Of a DNA stretch of 45,111 nt, positions 1-30,194 are shown in pieces. Source of the stretch: Nocardia niwae NBRC 108934 = DSM 45340 (lineage in GTDB: Bacteria; Actinomycetota; Actinomycetes; Mycobacteriales; Mycobacteriaceae); assembly GCF_001613465.1 (NCBI RefSeq), contig NZ_BDCK01000042.1, positions 1 through 45,111 of the forward strand, read 5' to 3'. Within the stretch, counting starts at the first letter, position 1, and each line of letters begins with the position of its first letter. The position numbers were made by a program, and so were the translations under genes. Below the pieces are notes generated by a model that worked only from the letters and a program-made list of their open reading frames with translations, did not search any database and was not told where the DNA came from.

Positions 1-22678
<22,678 letters not shown>

Positions 22679-23042
22679 ACCCAGAGGGGGCGCGCACCTG
22701 TCCGAGCGTGGCGCCTGCGTCTCCGGGTTGAGTTCTCACATCAAATCAGGCAAAAAATGTTCAATTGAACTATCTGTCCAACGTGCCGGGCTTGTTACAT
22801 GAGCTCGACCGTGCCCAGAACCCACCGACCGGCTCCGCCGGGACCTTCATTGCGAATCACCGGATCAATCTACCGTCGCCTCCGGCAGCCAACCAACCAA
22901 CGGTTATAGCCGATGAGCATTACCGCTGGCAGGCATGCCGCAAAAGGTTTGCCAGGAGGATGTTGCGGTTCTCACATGAGTCACCGTGGCCCCATACCGG
23001 CACTTTCGCGCCGGGGAAGGCAGCCGCCTGCGGCACCCGTCG
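22679..23042 (-). promoter_or_regulatory. NRPS leader region: AT-rich patch with 12-bp palindrome
   Basis: This 364-bp stretch between cobM and the NRPS start has no convincing gene. It holds an AT-rich patch (about 22740-22785) in otherwise GC-rich DNA. Within it lies the perfect palindrome GTTCAATTGAAC at 22759-22770, about 80 bp upstream of the start, a plausible operator. A TTGGAC hexamer (22781-22776, minus strand) could be a -35 box, but I see no good -10. The 10-mer GTTCTCACAT occurs twice (22732-22741 and 22968-22977). A short hairpin with a GAAA loop at 22997-23014, just past the cobM stop, could be a weak terminator but lacks a T tract. Confidence 0.4.
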
Positions 23043-23792
23043 TCAGGACCCGCGCATGCGCGCCGGGTCGTAGAGATGGGATTGCGCGCACGACACCTCC
23101 GGTGTGAGCGCGCGGCCCACCAAGATCACCGCGGCCTGCCGCAGTCCGGCGGCCTCGACCTGGTCGGCGATGTCGGCCAGGGTGCCGCGCAGGACCAGCT
23201 GCCCGGGCTGGCTGGCCCGATAGACGACGGCGATCGGGCAGTCCGGCCCGTAGTCGGCCGCCAGTTCGGCGGCCAAGGCGCGTGTGCGGCTGATGGCCAG
23301 GTGCAGCGCGAGCGTCGCGCCGGTGGCGGCGAAGTTCGCCAGCGCTTCGGATTCGGGCATCGCGGTGGAGCGGGCCTGCGTGCGCGTCAGCACGACCGAC
23401 TGCACCAGCTCCGGCACCGTCAGCTCCGCGCCGAGCACCGCCGCCGCGGCGGCGTAAGCGGGCACGCCGGGTGTGACATCCCACGCCACCGCGTGCGCGT
23501 CCAGCCTGCGGGTCTGCTCGGTCAGCGCCGAATACAGCGACGGGTCGCCCGAGCAGAGGCGGGCCACGTCCTTGCCCTCCGAGGTAGCGCGCACCAGACG
23601 CTCGGTGATCTGGTCGAGGTCCAGGTGCTGGGTGTCGACCAGTTCGGCCTCCGGCGCGCAGTACGCCAGCACGCCGGGGTCCAGATACGTCCCCGCGTAC
23701 AGGCACACCGGCGACGCGCGCAGCAACTCGACCGCGCGCACCGTCAGCAGATCGGCCGCGCCCGGCCCGGCCCCGATGAAGTGCACGGTCAT
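23043..23792 (-). CDS. cobM: Precorrin-4 C(11)-methyltransferase
   Basis: CobM transfers a methyl group from S-adenosylmethionine to C-11 of precorrin-4 in aerobic cobalamin synthesis and acts in the cytoplasm. The 249-residue protein has the usual family length. It shows the N-terminal SAM-binding GAGPGAADLLT (residues 7-17) and the SGDPSLYSAL loop near residue 80. The GVPAYAAAAAVLG segment near residue 110 is also typical of corrin methyltransferases. ATG 23792 was chosen because the conserved VHFIGAGPG strand follows at once. No other cobalamin genes are visible here, so it is an isolated member of the pathway. CbiF is the anaerobic-pathway equivalent; the two are hard to separate by eye. 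Confidence 0.93.
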   Translation of the reverse strand: MTVHFIGAGPGAADLLTVRAVELLRASPVCLYAGTYLDPGVLAYCAPEAELVDTQHLDLDQITERLVRATSEGKDVARLCSGDPSLYSALTEQTRRLDAHAVAWDVTPGVPAYAAAAAVLGAELTVPELVQSVVLTRTQARSTAMPESEALANFAATGATLALHLAISRTRALAAELAADYGPDCPIAVVYRASQPGQLVLRGTLADIADQVEAAGLRQAAVILVGRALTPEVSCAQSHLYDPARMRGS

Positions 23793-24191
23793 GCGCGCGA
23801 GTGTATTGACCGCCGTGGACCACCCGAGCGCCGGAGCGCCCTGCGGGGTGGGCTCGCCGAGGCGACCGGAACAGCTTCACCCGCCACTCGGCTCGACGAC
23901 GCCGACCAGAGCGGCGGGCGGCTTCGGCAGTCGCGCCGGGTTAGCCCCCGCGGCAAGGATGCGCCCTGAGGGATTCGGCATCGCCTGCTGGTGCGGGCTC
24001 ATCGGCGCGCACGGTTGTCACTCGCAGCCGTTCCTGTCGCCGCCGGGCAGGGCCGCCGGGCCTCGCCTCATGGCTGCGAACCGTGGCACCGGCGTCGACG
24101 GCTCCGGAAGGTTCGGGCGGCTTCGATGCGCCGGACGGCCGTAGGTGGCGTGGACCGGGCCGGGTGCGGGGCGTCGGGCCGGACTCACCAC
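23793..24191. other. Intergenic region with no gene recognised
   Basis: About 400 bp lie between cobM and the PPOX gene. I checked for a cobalamin riboswitch, since cobM is downstream, and did not find the expected conserved elements. Open frames here lack a family signature and look like GC-driven chance frames. Confidence 0.5.
23800..23805 (-). promoter_or_regulatory. Candidate -10 box for a leaderless cobM transcript
   Basis: TACACT on the minus strand fits the actinobacterial TANNNT pattern and ends 7 nt before the cobM ATG. Transcription could therefore start at the first base of the gene. No Shine-Dalgarno sequence is visible, which agrees with this reading. Confidence 0.45.
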
Positions 24192-24617
24192 TCAGGCGGT
24201 GGCGTCGAAGTGTGCGATCACCTTGTCGGGGCGCAGGCGGACGACGAGTTCGCCGGGGACGCCGTTGCGTTTGCCGAATTCCTCGGCGCGCTCGGCGCCC
24301 ATGTAGCGGCCGCCGATCTCGGTGGCGGTGCGCAGCAGTTCATCCGGGTCCTCGGACAGGGTGACCGTGCCCCGCAGCTGGACCGACGCGTACGGCGGCT
24401 CCTCCAGGTCGACGCACACCGCGATGCGCCCGTCCCTGGCGAACGCCTTGCCCTTCACGGTGGACTTGCCGGTGTTGAAGACCAGCTCGTCCCCCTCGAC
24501 GACGAACCACACCGGCGTCACCATCGGCGTGCCGTCGGCGGTCACGAACGCCACCTTGCCGGTACGGGTGCCGTGGGTGAGGAACTCGCGCACTTCGGGA
24601 TCGGAGAGAGAGGCCAT
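24192..24617 (-). CDS. PPOX-class F420-dependent (or FMN-dependent) oxidoreductase
   Basis: This 141-residue protein belongs to the split-beta-barrel pyridoxamine-oxidase-like superfamily, which in actinobacteria commonly uses cofactor F420. Family features visible are VAFVTADGTPMVTPVWFVVEGDELVFNT (shown as VTADGTP ... VWFVVEGDELVF) near residues 23-50. STVKGKAFARDGRIAVCVD-type sequence (GKAFARDGRIAV) follows near 57-69, and an RYMG segment lies near 104. The length is normal for single-domain FDOR-B members. It stands alone, with 80 bp to the response regulator gene upstream. The substrate and cofactor cannot be fixed from sequence by eye. Confidence 0.85.
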   Translation of the reverse strand: MASLSDPEVREFLTHGTRTGKVAFVTADGTPMVTPVWFVVEGDELVFNTGKSTVKGKAFARDGRIAVCVDLEEPPYASVQLRGTVTLSEDPDELLRTATEIGGRYMGAERAEEFGKRNGVPGELVVRLRPDKVIAHFDATA

Positions 24618-24697
24618 CCGCCCACCCTAGGTCGCGGCCCACCACGGAGCACGCGACGAATCGCCGATTTCCAGGCCGGAGGCGACGAGCCCGCGGG

Positions 24698-25315
24698 TCA
24701 CAGGACGCCGTGCTCGCGGGCGCGCGCCACCGCTGAGGTGCGCGAACGCACGCCGAGCTTTCCGTAAATATGCACCAGGTGGGACTTGACGGTGGTCTCG
24801 CTGAGGAACAGCTGTTTGGCGATCTCGCGGTTGGACCGGCCCTCGGAGACCAGCCGCAACACCTCGATCTCGCGTCGGCTCAGCGTCGTGTCGGCGCGGC
24901 GCACCCTGGTCATCAGCTTGGACGCCACCGCGGGCGAGAGCACACTGTCGCCCGCCGCGGCCGACCGGACCGCGGAGAGCAATTCGGCGGGCGGTGTGTC
25001 CTTGAGGATGTAGCCGCAGGCGCCCGCCTCGACGGCGGCGAGGATGTCGGCGTCGGTGTCGTAGTTGGTGACTACGAGAACGTTCGGCGGCGTCGCCAGT
25101 GCGCGCAGCCGCGCGGTCGCCTCGACACCCGACCGTCCGGACCCGAAACTCAGGTCCATCAACACGAGATCGACCGGAGTGGTCGCGCAGAACGCGACGG
25201 CCGCCTCCGCCGTGGCCGCCTCGCCCACGACGGTGACGTCGGCGGCGACGTCCAGCAGCGCGCGCAATCCGGCGCGGACGATCGCGTGGTCGTCGGCGAG
25301 CAGCAGGCGGATCAC
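24698..25315 (-). CDS. NarL/FixJ-family response regulator
   Basis: This cytoplasmic DNA-binding response regulator has 205 residues. The receiver domain (1-120) has the acidic pair D8-D9, the phospho-acceptor D54 in VLMDLS, and a conserved Lys in GYILKD near 105. The C-terminal LuxR-type helix-turn-helix (about 145-205) reads TLSRREIEVLRLVSEGRSN then SETTVKSHL. GTG 25315 overlaps the stop of the kinase gene (GTGA), so the two are translated in a coupled way. It is the partner of the adjacent kinase, and the divergent ABC transporter is a likely target by context. Confidence 0.95.
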   Translation of the reverse strand: MIRLLLADDHAIVRAGLRALLDVAADVTVVGEAATAEAAVAFCATTPVDLVLMDLSFGSGRSGVEATARLRALATPPNVLVVTNYDTDADILAAVEAGACGYILKDTPPAELLSAVRSAAAGDSVLSPAVASKLMTRVRRADTTLSRREIEVLRLVSEGRSNREIAKQLFLSETTVKSHLVHIYGKLGVRSRTSAVARAREHGVL

Positions 25316-26682
25316 GTACCGCCCTCCGGGCCCAGGTCGCGCGGCTGCGTGCCAGGCACGCCCGTTCCGTCCTGCTCGGGCCCGCCTGGCTCGGATCCCG
25401 GCACGCCCGGATCCGAACCAGCTGATTCCGCGGCTCGTTGCGTGCGCAGCGGGTGTGCCGTGCCCAGCGGCGCGGAACTCGGCGCCGCGCCGTGTTCGCC
25501 CGCCGCGAGTTCGGCGCGATCCGGCGAGCCCGTATCGAGCGGAAAGGACACGGTGACCGCCGTGTGCCCTGGCTCGGACTCGACCGCCATGACGCCGCCC
25601 TGCTCGTGGACCCGCGACCGCATGGCGGCCAGCCCGAACGATCTCGACGGGCTTCGCGCGAGCAGTTCGGGGTCGATGCCCGCCCCATCGTCGACCACGT
25701 CGAGATGGATCGCGTCGTCCGCATAGGTGAGCGTCACCCGCAGCCGGTCCGCACCGGCGTGCCGGATGACGTTCGAGACCGCGCCTTGCGCGATCCGGAC
25801 CAGCGCGGCCTCGATCGGCATGGGAAGTCGCTGCGCCGGGCCCTCGACCGCGAACCGGGTGTCCAGCCCGGGCGCTGCGGCACGCAGCGTGATCCGCTCC
25901 AGCGCTTCGGCCAGCGACTGCCCCTCCAGCGCGGCGGGAGCCAGCTCGGCGATGAGCCTTCGTGTCTCGGCGAGGTTCTCCGCGGCCGTCTCCCTGGCCA
26001 GCCGGACTCGTTGCAACGCAGGGTGCCGCGGCGCTTCCTGCTCGACGGCGTGCAGCAGCAGCTGGATGGAACTCAACCCTTGCGCCACCGTGTCGTGGAT
26101 CTCGGCGGCCAGCCGCTCCCGCTCGGCGAGCTTGCCCGCCGTACGTTCCCGGTCCGCCAAAGATGCTCTGGTGCTGAGCAATTCGTCGATCAGCCGCTGC
26201 CGCTCGGTCGCCTCGCGGAACAACGCCTGATAGCCGAGCCCGATGCCGACCGCCACGGCGGCTCCGATGACCGGCCCGACGACGCCGGCCACCGACCAGC
26301 CCCGGTGCAGGCCGAAGCCGACTACCGCCACGGCGGTCGCGGCCGCGACGGCGCAGAGATTCCATGGGCGCGGCAGCAGGTGCAAGTACAGGAAGAACAG
26401 CCCGAACGCGAGGTAGCCCGCGTCCGGCGCGAGCACGACCAGTCCGAGCCACAGCGTCGTCAGCGCACCGAGCCACACCGGGATGGCGTGCCGTCTTCCG
26501 GCGACCGCCGCACCCGCGAAATAGGTCGCGAGAAAGGCCACGGTGCACACGACGGTCGCGGCCGGATGCGCGGCGCCGGGCAGCATCGCGCGCCCGGCGA
26601 CGACCACCGCCAAGCCGGTTGCCAGCACGTGCAGGCCGAGCCGCAACGTGGTGAAAACCGGGGTCAGCGGGGACGAGTGCAC
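25312..26682 (-). CDS. NarL-type sensor histidine kinase with disordered tail
   Basis: This membrane sensor kinase has 456 residues. The N-terminal 150 residues contain several hydrophobic segments (about 15-33, 43-60, 68-88, 90-103, 108-125, 130-152) and no large extracellular domain, which suggests intramembrane sensing. A dimerisation helix carries the phospho-acceptor in AAEIHDTVAQGL (H196), the HisKA_3 signature. The HATPase domain (about 295-400) has NVIRHA and DDGAGI. The last 70 residues are a Pro/Gly/Asp/Glu-rich tail with GVPGSEP and GVPGTQP repeats that I do not recognise from the family. The GTG start is weakly supported. The 5' end lies 130 bp from the divergent permease gene. 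Confidence 0.93.
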   Translation of the reverse strand: MHSSPLTPVFTTLRLGLHVLATGLAVVVAGRAMLPGAAHPAATVVCTVAFLATYFAGAAVAGRRHAIPVWLGALTTLWLGLVVLAPDAGYLAFGLFFLYLHLLPRPWNLCAVAAATAVAVVGFGLHRGWSVAGVVGPVIGAAVAVGIGLGYQALFREATERQRLIDELLSTRASLADRERTAGKLAERERLAAEIHDTVAQGLSSIQLLLHAVEQEAPRHPALQRVRLARETAAENLAETRRLIAELAPAALEGQSLAEALERITLRAAAPGLDTRFAVEGPAQRLPMPIEAALVRIAQGAVSNVIRHAGADRLRVTLTYADDAIHLDVVDDGAGIDPELLARSPSRSFGLAAMRSRVHEQGGVMAVESEPGHTAVTVSFPLDTGSPDRAELAAGEHGAAPSSAPLGTAHPLRTQRAAESAGSDPGVPGSEPGGPEQDGTGVPGTQPRDLGPEGGT

Positions 26683-26812
26683 CGTGCCAGCTTATGTACG
26701 GCTATTACCAGGGCATCCATCGAAAGGTGGAAAATCATCGCCGACTTTCGCTCACGCCTGGTTCCTTCCCCCGGGCGATGGGATCGGCCCGGTGCGACGC
26801 GAGGGTGGAGAC

Positions 26813-27886
26813 ATGTTCGTCGCACTCCGAGACCTCCGCGCCGCCCGCGGCCGGTTCTCGCTGATCACACTCGTTGTCACGCTGGTGGCGGTGCTGGTGA
26901 GCTTCCTCAGCGGGCTCACCGCCGGACTCGCCCACCAGAACGTCTCGGCCGTGCGGTCACTGCCCGGCGGCACCGTGGTCTTCGCCGACACGGGGGGCGA
27001 CCCCTCGTTCGACGGATCCGCGCTGACCGAGGACCAGATCGCGACTTGGCGGGCCGCCGCGAGCGAGGTGACGCCGATCGGCATAGCCCGCGGCGAGGCC
27101 ATCCATGACGGCAGCGCGCCCGCGCAGATCGCTCTGTTCGGCACGGGCGCCCCCACGCAGGTCGCGCCGTCCGGCAAGGACTCCGGCAACCGTTGGGCGA
27201 CCGAAGCGGGCACAGTGATGCTCAGCACCGGCGCGGCCGCCGATCTCGCTGCGGCGCCCGGTGATTCGGTCGCGGTCGGCGGACGCTACTTCACCGTGGC
27301 GGCCGTGCGCGGCGACGACTGGTACAGCCACACGCCTGTGGTCTGGACGACGCTCGCCGATTGGCAGGCGCTGAACCCTCGTTCCGGCGCGGCCACCGTG
27401 CTGGCGGTGTCGGGGGCGGCCGATCGGAACGCGGTGAACGCCACCGCCCACACCCGGACCACCGACTTGTCCGGGGCCCGGTCGGCGATCGCCTCCTACC
27501 AGGCCGAAAACGGCTCGCTCACCCTGCTTACCGTCCTGCTGTTCGTCATCTCCGCGCTGGTGATCGGCTCCTTCTTCACCGTATGGACGATCCAGCGGAT
27601 GCCCGATATCGCCACGCTCAAGGCGTTGGGGGCGACCTCGGGATCACTCGTCCGCGATGCGCTCGTCCAGGCCGCGACCGTGCTCGCCGTCGGTATCGCG
27701 ACGGGCCTGGGGATCACCGTCGCCGCCGCGGCACTGCTCGGCGACGCGGTCCCGTTCGTGCTGACCCCGGCCACGACGCTGCTCCCCTCGGCCGCACTGA
27801 TCTTGCTGGGCTTGCTCGGCGCGGCGTTCGCCCTGCGCTTCCTGTTCACCGCCGACCCACTCACCGCACTAGGCGCGGGCCGCTGA
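26813..27886 (+). CDS. FtsX/MacB-like ABC transporter permease
   Basis: This 357-residue membrane permease has the MacB/LolE-type layout. There is one N-terminal transmembrane segment (about 17-40) and an extracytoplasmic domain of about 200 residues. Three C-terminal segments (about 240-265, 285-315 and 325-350) include TLKALGAT, the coupling region typical of FtsX-like permeases. ATG 26813 is preceded by GGTGGAG. The ATPase gene follows after 75 bp. This layout (two-component system divergent from an ABC pair) is common in actinobacteria for envelope stress or peptide-antibiotic response. The substrate is unknown. Confidence 0.92.
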   Translation: MFVALRDLRAARGRFSLITLVVTLVAVLVSFLSGLTAGLAHQNVSAVRSLPGGTVVFADTGGDPSFDGSALTEDQIATWRAAASEVTPIGIARGEAIHDGSAPAQIALFGTGAPTQVAPSGKDSGNRWATEAGTVMLSTGAAADLAAAPGDSVAVGGRYFTVAAVRGDDWYSHTPVVWTTLADWQALNPRSGAATVLAVSGAADRNAVNATAHTRTTDLSGARSAIASYQAENGSLTLLTVLLFVISALVIGSFFTVWTIQRMPDIATLKALGATSGSLVRDALVQAATVLAVGIATGLGITVAAAALLGDAVPFVLTPATTLLPSAALILLGLLGAAFALRFLFTADPLTALGAGR

Positions 27887-27961
27887 AGTACCGCACACGG
27901 ATCAAGTGCCGGGGAAGCACCTTCATGCGCCGCGGCTCGTCCACAGCATCGGAGTCCCCAG

Positions 27962-28738
27962 ATGACGCTCACCCTCACGGACGTAACGCTCACCTACCCC
28001 GACGGCACGGGCCGCCGCACCGCGCTGGACCGAGTGAACCTGCGGGTCTCCGGCGGCGAGATCGCCGCCATCACCGGCCCGTCCGGTTCCGGCAAGTCCA
28101 GCCTGTTGGCCGTGACCGCCACCCTGATCCGCCCCGACTCCGGGCACATCGGTCTCGAAACATCGCGGGGATCGGTCGATCTCACCACCGTGAGCCGTCG
28201 CGAAGCCGCAGCGCTGCGCCGCTCATCCATCGGCATCGTCTTCCAGCAACCGAATCTGATCCCGGCACTCACCGCCGTCGAACAACTCGAGGCGATGGCG
28301 CATCTCGGGCAACGAATCGTCACCTCACCCCGGCACCGCCGCACGACGCGCGGCCGGGCACTGGCCCTGCTGGACTCGGTCGGACTCGCCGATCAACGGG
28401 ACCGACGCCCCGCGCAACTGTCCGGCGGGCAACGGCAACGAGTGAACATCGCCCGCGCCCTGATGCACGCTCCCTCCCTCCTGGTGATCGATGAACCCAC
28501 CAGCGCATTGGATTCCGAGCGCGGAGCCGCGGTGATCGACCTCATCCTGTCGGTCGCCCACGACCACGCGGCCGCCACCCTCCTGGTCACCCACGACCGC
28601 TCCCACCTGCATCGAATGACCGCCGTCTACCGCATGGTCGACGGACGCCTCACTACGGAGACCGTCCCGGCCGAGCGCCCACCGCTCGGCCTCGACCCCC
28701 TGCAGCCGCTTCGGAAATCGGCGCGCCTGCTCCGCTGA
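27962..28738 (+). CDS. ABC transporter ATP-binding protein (MacB/LolD type)
   Basis: This 258-residue cytoplasmic ATPase powers the permease just upstream. Visible motifs are Walker A GPSGSGKSS near residue 40, the Q-loop in IVFQQPN near 95, signature LSGGQRQRVNIARAL near 155, Walker B LLVIDEPTSALD near 178, and the H-loop LLVTHDR near 207. It is the last gene of the two-gene transporter unit, and a strong hairpin lies about 220 bp further on. Confidence 0.95.
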   Translation: MTLTLTDVTLTYPDGTGRRTALDRVNLRVSGGEIAAITGPSGSGKSSLLAVTATLIRPDSGHIGLETSRGSVDLTTVSRREAAALRRSSIGIVFQQPNLIPALTAVEQLEAMAHLGQRIVTSPRHRRTTRGRALALLDSVGLADQRDRRPAQLSGGQRQRVNIARALMHAPSLLVIDEPTSALDSERGAAVIDLILSVAHDHAAATLLVTHDRSHLHRMTAVYRMVDGRLTTETVPAERPPLGLDPLQPLRKSARLLR

Positions 28739-29047
28739 GGTGATCGTCGAGGTGCCGTGGCTCCGTCACGCCGGAACCCGGATTGCCGAACCGAGGCAGA
28801 TCCCCCGACGGAAGGGTCGCTACCGCTGGCGGGTGGCGTTCGGATGAGGGGCGAATGGGGGACAACGTCGTGCCACGCTTGACGCCGCAGCCGAATGACC
28901 GCGTTGCCGGCCCGTGAGCCGCTACGGTCCATAGTTGGGTGCACGGTGCCCACCCCCTGCGGGCGCCCACCCACCCGGGGGGTGGGCGCCCTCCACCCCC
29001 CGGGGCCCCAGAAGGGGCTTATGTGGGCTCGGCCTGCACCGCTACGG
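28739..29047. other. Intergenic region between convergent genes
   Basis: About 310 bp separate the ABC ATPase gene from the convergent hypothetical gene. I see no gene; the notable content is the hairpin annotated separately. The 11-mer CCGCTACGGTC occurs twice (28919 and 29039). Confidence 0.5.
28961..28991. terminator. Strong 12-bp hairpin between convergent genes
   Basis: GGGCGCCCACCC (28961-28972) pairs perfectly with GGGTGGGCGCCC (28980-28991) around a 7-nt loop. It lies between convergent genes, so it could end transcription from both sides. It has no T tract, so it would be a GC-rich actinobacterial-type terminator. Confidence 0.6.
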
Positions 29048-29536
29048 TCAGGCCGGCACTCCCGGACAGTCCCACGCTTCGACCGAGTCGCGGGAATACC
29101 AATGTCCGGTCCATTCCCTGCCCGACTCGAGGGCGTCGTAGAACTCCTCGTCGTCGGGCAGTTCCGGGCCATGGGCGTATACGACGCCGGGACGGTCGCC
29201 GTGGAAGCGGCGGGCGCGCTCGACCGCGCGAGCCGACCGCTCGGCGAGATAGGCGCGTTGGGTGATCAGCCACTCCTCGCTCGTTCGAGCGCCCGGACCG
29301 CCGTAGTCCAGCGGGTAATGCACCTGATACTCCAACCGCGCCAGCCGTTCTCCCGCATGCTCATACAGCCACACGATCCAACCCGGCACCTCCGGCTGCG
29401 CGGCCAGCGCACGAGCAGCGAATCCTTCGCGGGCGGTCGAGCTTTCCGGATCACGCCGCGCCGCGGCGGTGACACGGGCGACCGCTACGGAGTCGATGCT
29501 GCTCCGCCCCCGATCTTTCCTATGCCTACCACTCAT
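29048..29536 (-). CDS. Hypothetical protein, 162 aa
   Basis: No family is recognised. The protein begins with a basic stretch (MSGRHRKDRGR), then an Ala/Arg-rich segment. A charged, aromatic C-terminal half follows, with LDYGGPGARTSEEWL near residue 103 and HGPELPDDEEFYDALESG near 131. No signal peptide or membrane segment is seen. ATG 29536 was chosen because upstream extension would run into the promoter region of the divergent gene at 29710, but the Shine-Dalgarno is weak. The codon pattern fits a real gene. Confidence 0.6.
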   Translation of the reverse strand: MSGRHRKDRGRSSIDSVAVARVTAAARRDPESSTAREGFAARALAAQPEVPGWIVWLYEHAGERLARLEYQVHYPLDYGGPGARTSEEWLITQRAYLAERSARAVERARRFHGDRPGVVYAHGPELPDDEEFYDALESGREWTGHWYSRDSVEAWDCPGVPA

Positions 29537-29673
29537 AGCCGTTAACTCTAAATCCCAGCATCGGCCGACGACCAGAGTTCGCTCCAAGTTGGCCCGCAGT
29601 GACACGGAACCCGGATGGCAGATCGGTCGAGCGGTGAGCGGCCGAGACCTCCCACCCGTCGACGCACGCCGAG

Positions 29674-29703
29674 TTGGCATATTTATCTACGTGTGCATAT
29701 CAT
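29674..29703 (+). promoter_or_regulatory. Sigma70-like promoter, predicted leaderless
   Basis: TTGGCA (29674-29679) and TATCAT (29698-29703) are separated by 18 bp, each five of six to consensus. The -10 box ends 6 nt before ATG 29710, so transcription should start at or next to the start codon. Confidence 0.65.
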
Positions 29704-29709
29704 CTGCTC

Positions 29710-30186
29710 ATGCTTACTAATAACAGTGATCGCCGATCCGACGACCAGCGCAAAGGATCGGACCACCAGCCGTTTTCGGACGGGACCGTGCTGATGCCCT
29801 GGCAAGCCGGGCCGCGACACGACACCCAAGGGAGGGTGTTCGTCAGCGTTACCGACTTCCTCGCCGCCTCCGAAGAGGACGTCCAGGAGATCTACAAGAC
29901 AGGAATGCGGTTGGGCCGGAACTGGCCGGTGATGCACGGCGCGGTCGGCCTGTGGTTGTGGGCCAGGCCGTCGGAGGCGCGCGGTGGTTCGATCTCGGTG
30001 TGGGAAACCGAGCAGGACATGCGGCGGTTCGTGCGCTGGCCGGTGCACGCCGACATCATGCGGAAGTGGCGCGGCAGAGTCGGTCTCGCGACCGACTCGT
30101 GGCAGGCCCCGGCTTTCGATGCGCAGGAAGTGTGGGCACGGGCGGGGAATACGATCGAACGGCGCCCGCACCCACAGGCCGGGTGA
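29710..30186 (+). CDS. Small protein, possibly of dimeric alpha-beta barrel fold
   Basis: The 158-residue protein may adopt the ferredoxin-like alpha-beta fold of antibiotic-biosynthesis-monooxygenase or DUF3291-like proteins. A beta segment RVFVSVTDFLA (near 44-54) is followed by an amphipathic helix. Next come HGAVGLWLWARP, SISVWETEQDMRRFVRWPVHADIM-type sequence (SVWETEQDMRRF) and a C-terminal helix. No catalytic set can be named, so an enzymatic role is not claimed. ATG 29710 follows directly after a good promoter with no Shine-Dalgarno. The convergent kinase-like gene ends 8 bp beyond its stop. Confidence 0.75.
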   Translation: MLTNNSDRRSDDQRKGSDHQPFSDGTVLMPWQAGPRHDTQGRVFVSVTDFLAASEEDVQEIYKTGMRLGRNWPVMHGAVGLWLWARPSEARGGSISVWETEQDMRRFVRWPVHADIMRKWRGRVGLATDSWQAPAFDAQEVWARAGNTIERRPHPQAG

Positions 30187-30194
30187 CCAGCGGA

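Noticed and set aside
23793..24191. Possible cobalamin riboswitch upstream of cobM
   Set aside because: I could not find the conserved B12-box pattern or the usual core helices, and the start codon looks leaderless.
24627..26548. Long alternative minus-strand frames across the two-component genes
   Set aside because: Only the part encoding the response regulator has family motifs. The upstream extension overlaps the well-supported histidine kinase and is Arg/Gly-rich noise.
28627..29172. Minus-strand frame of 181 codons between the ABC ATPase and the hypothetical gene
   Set aside because: It crosses the strong hairpin and overlaps the ATPase 3' end and the adjacent gene. Its composition is shadow-like.
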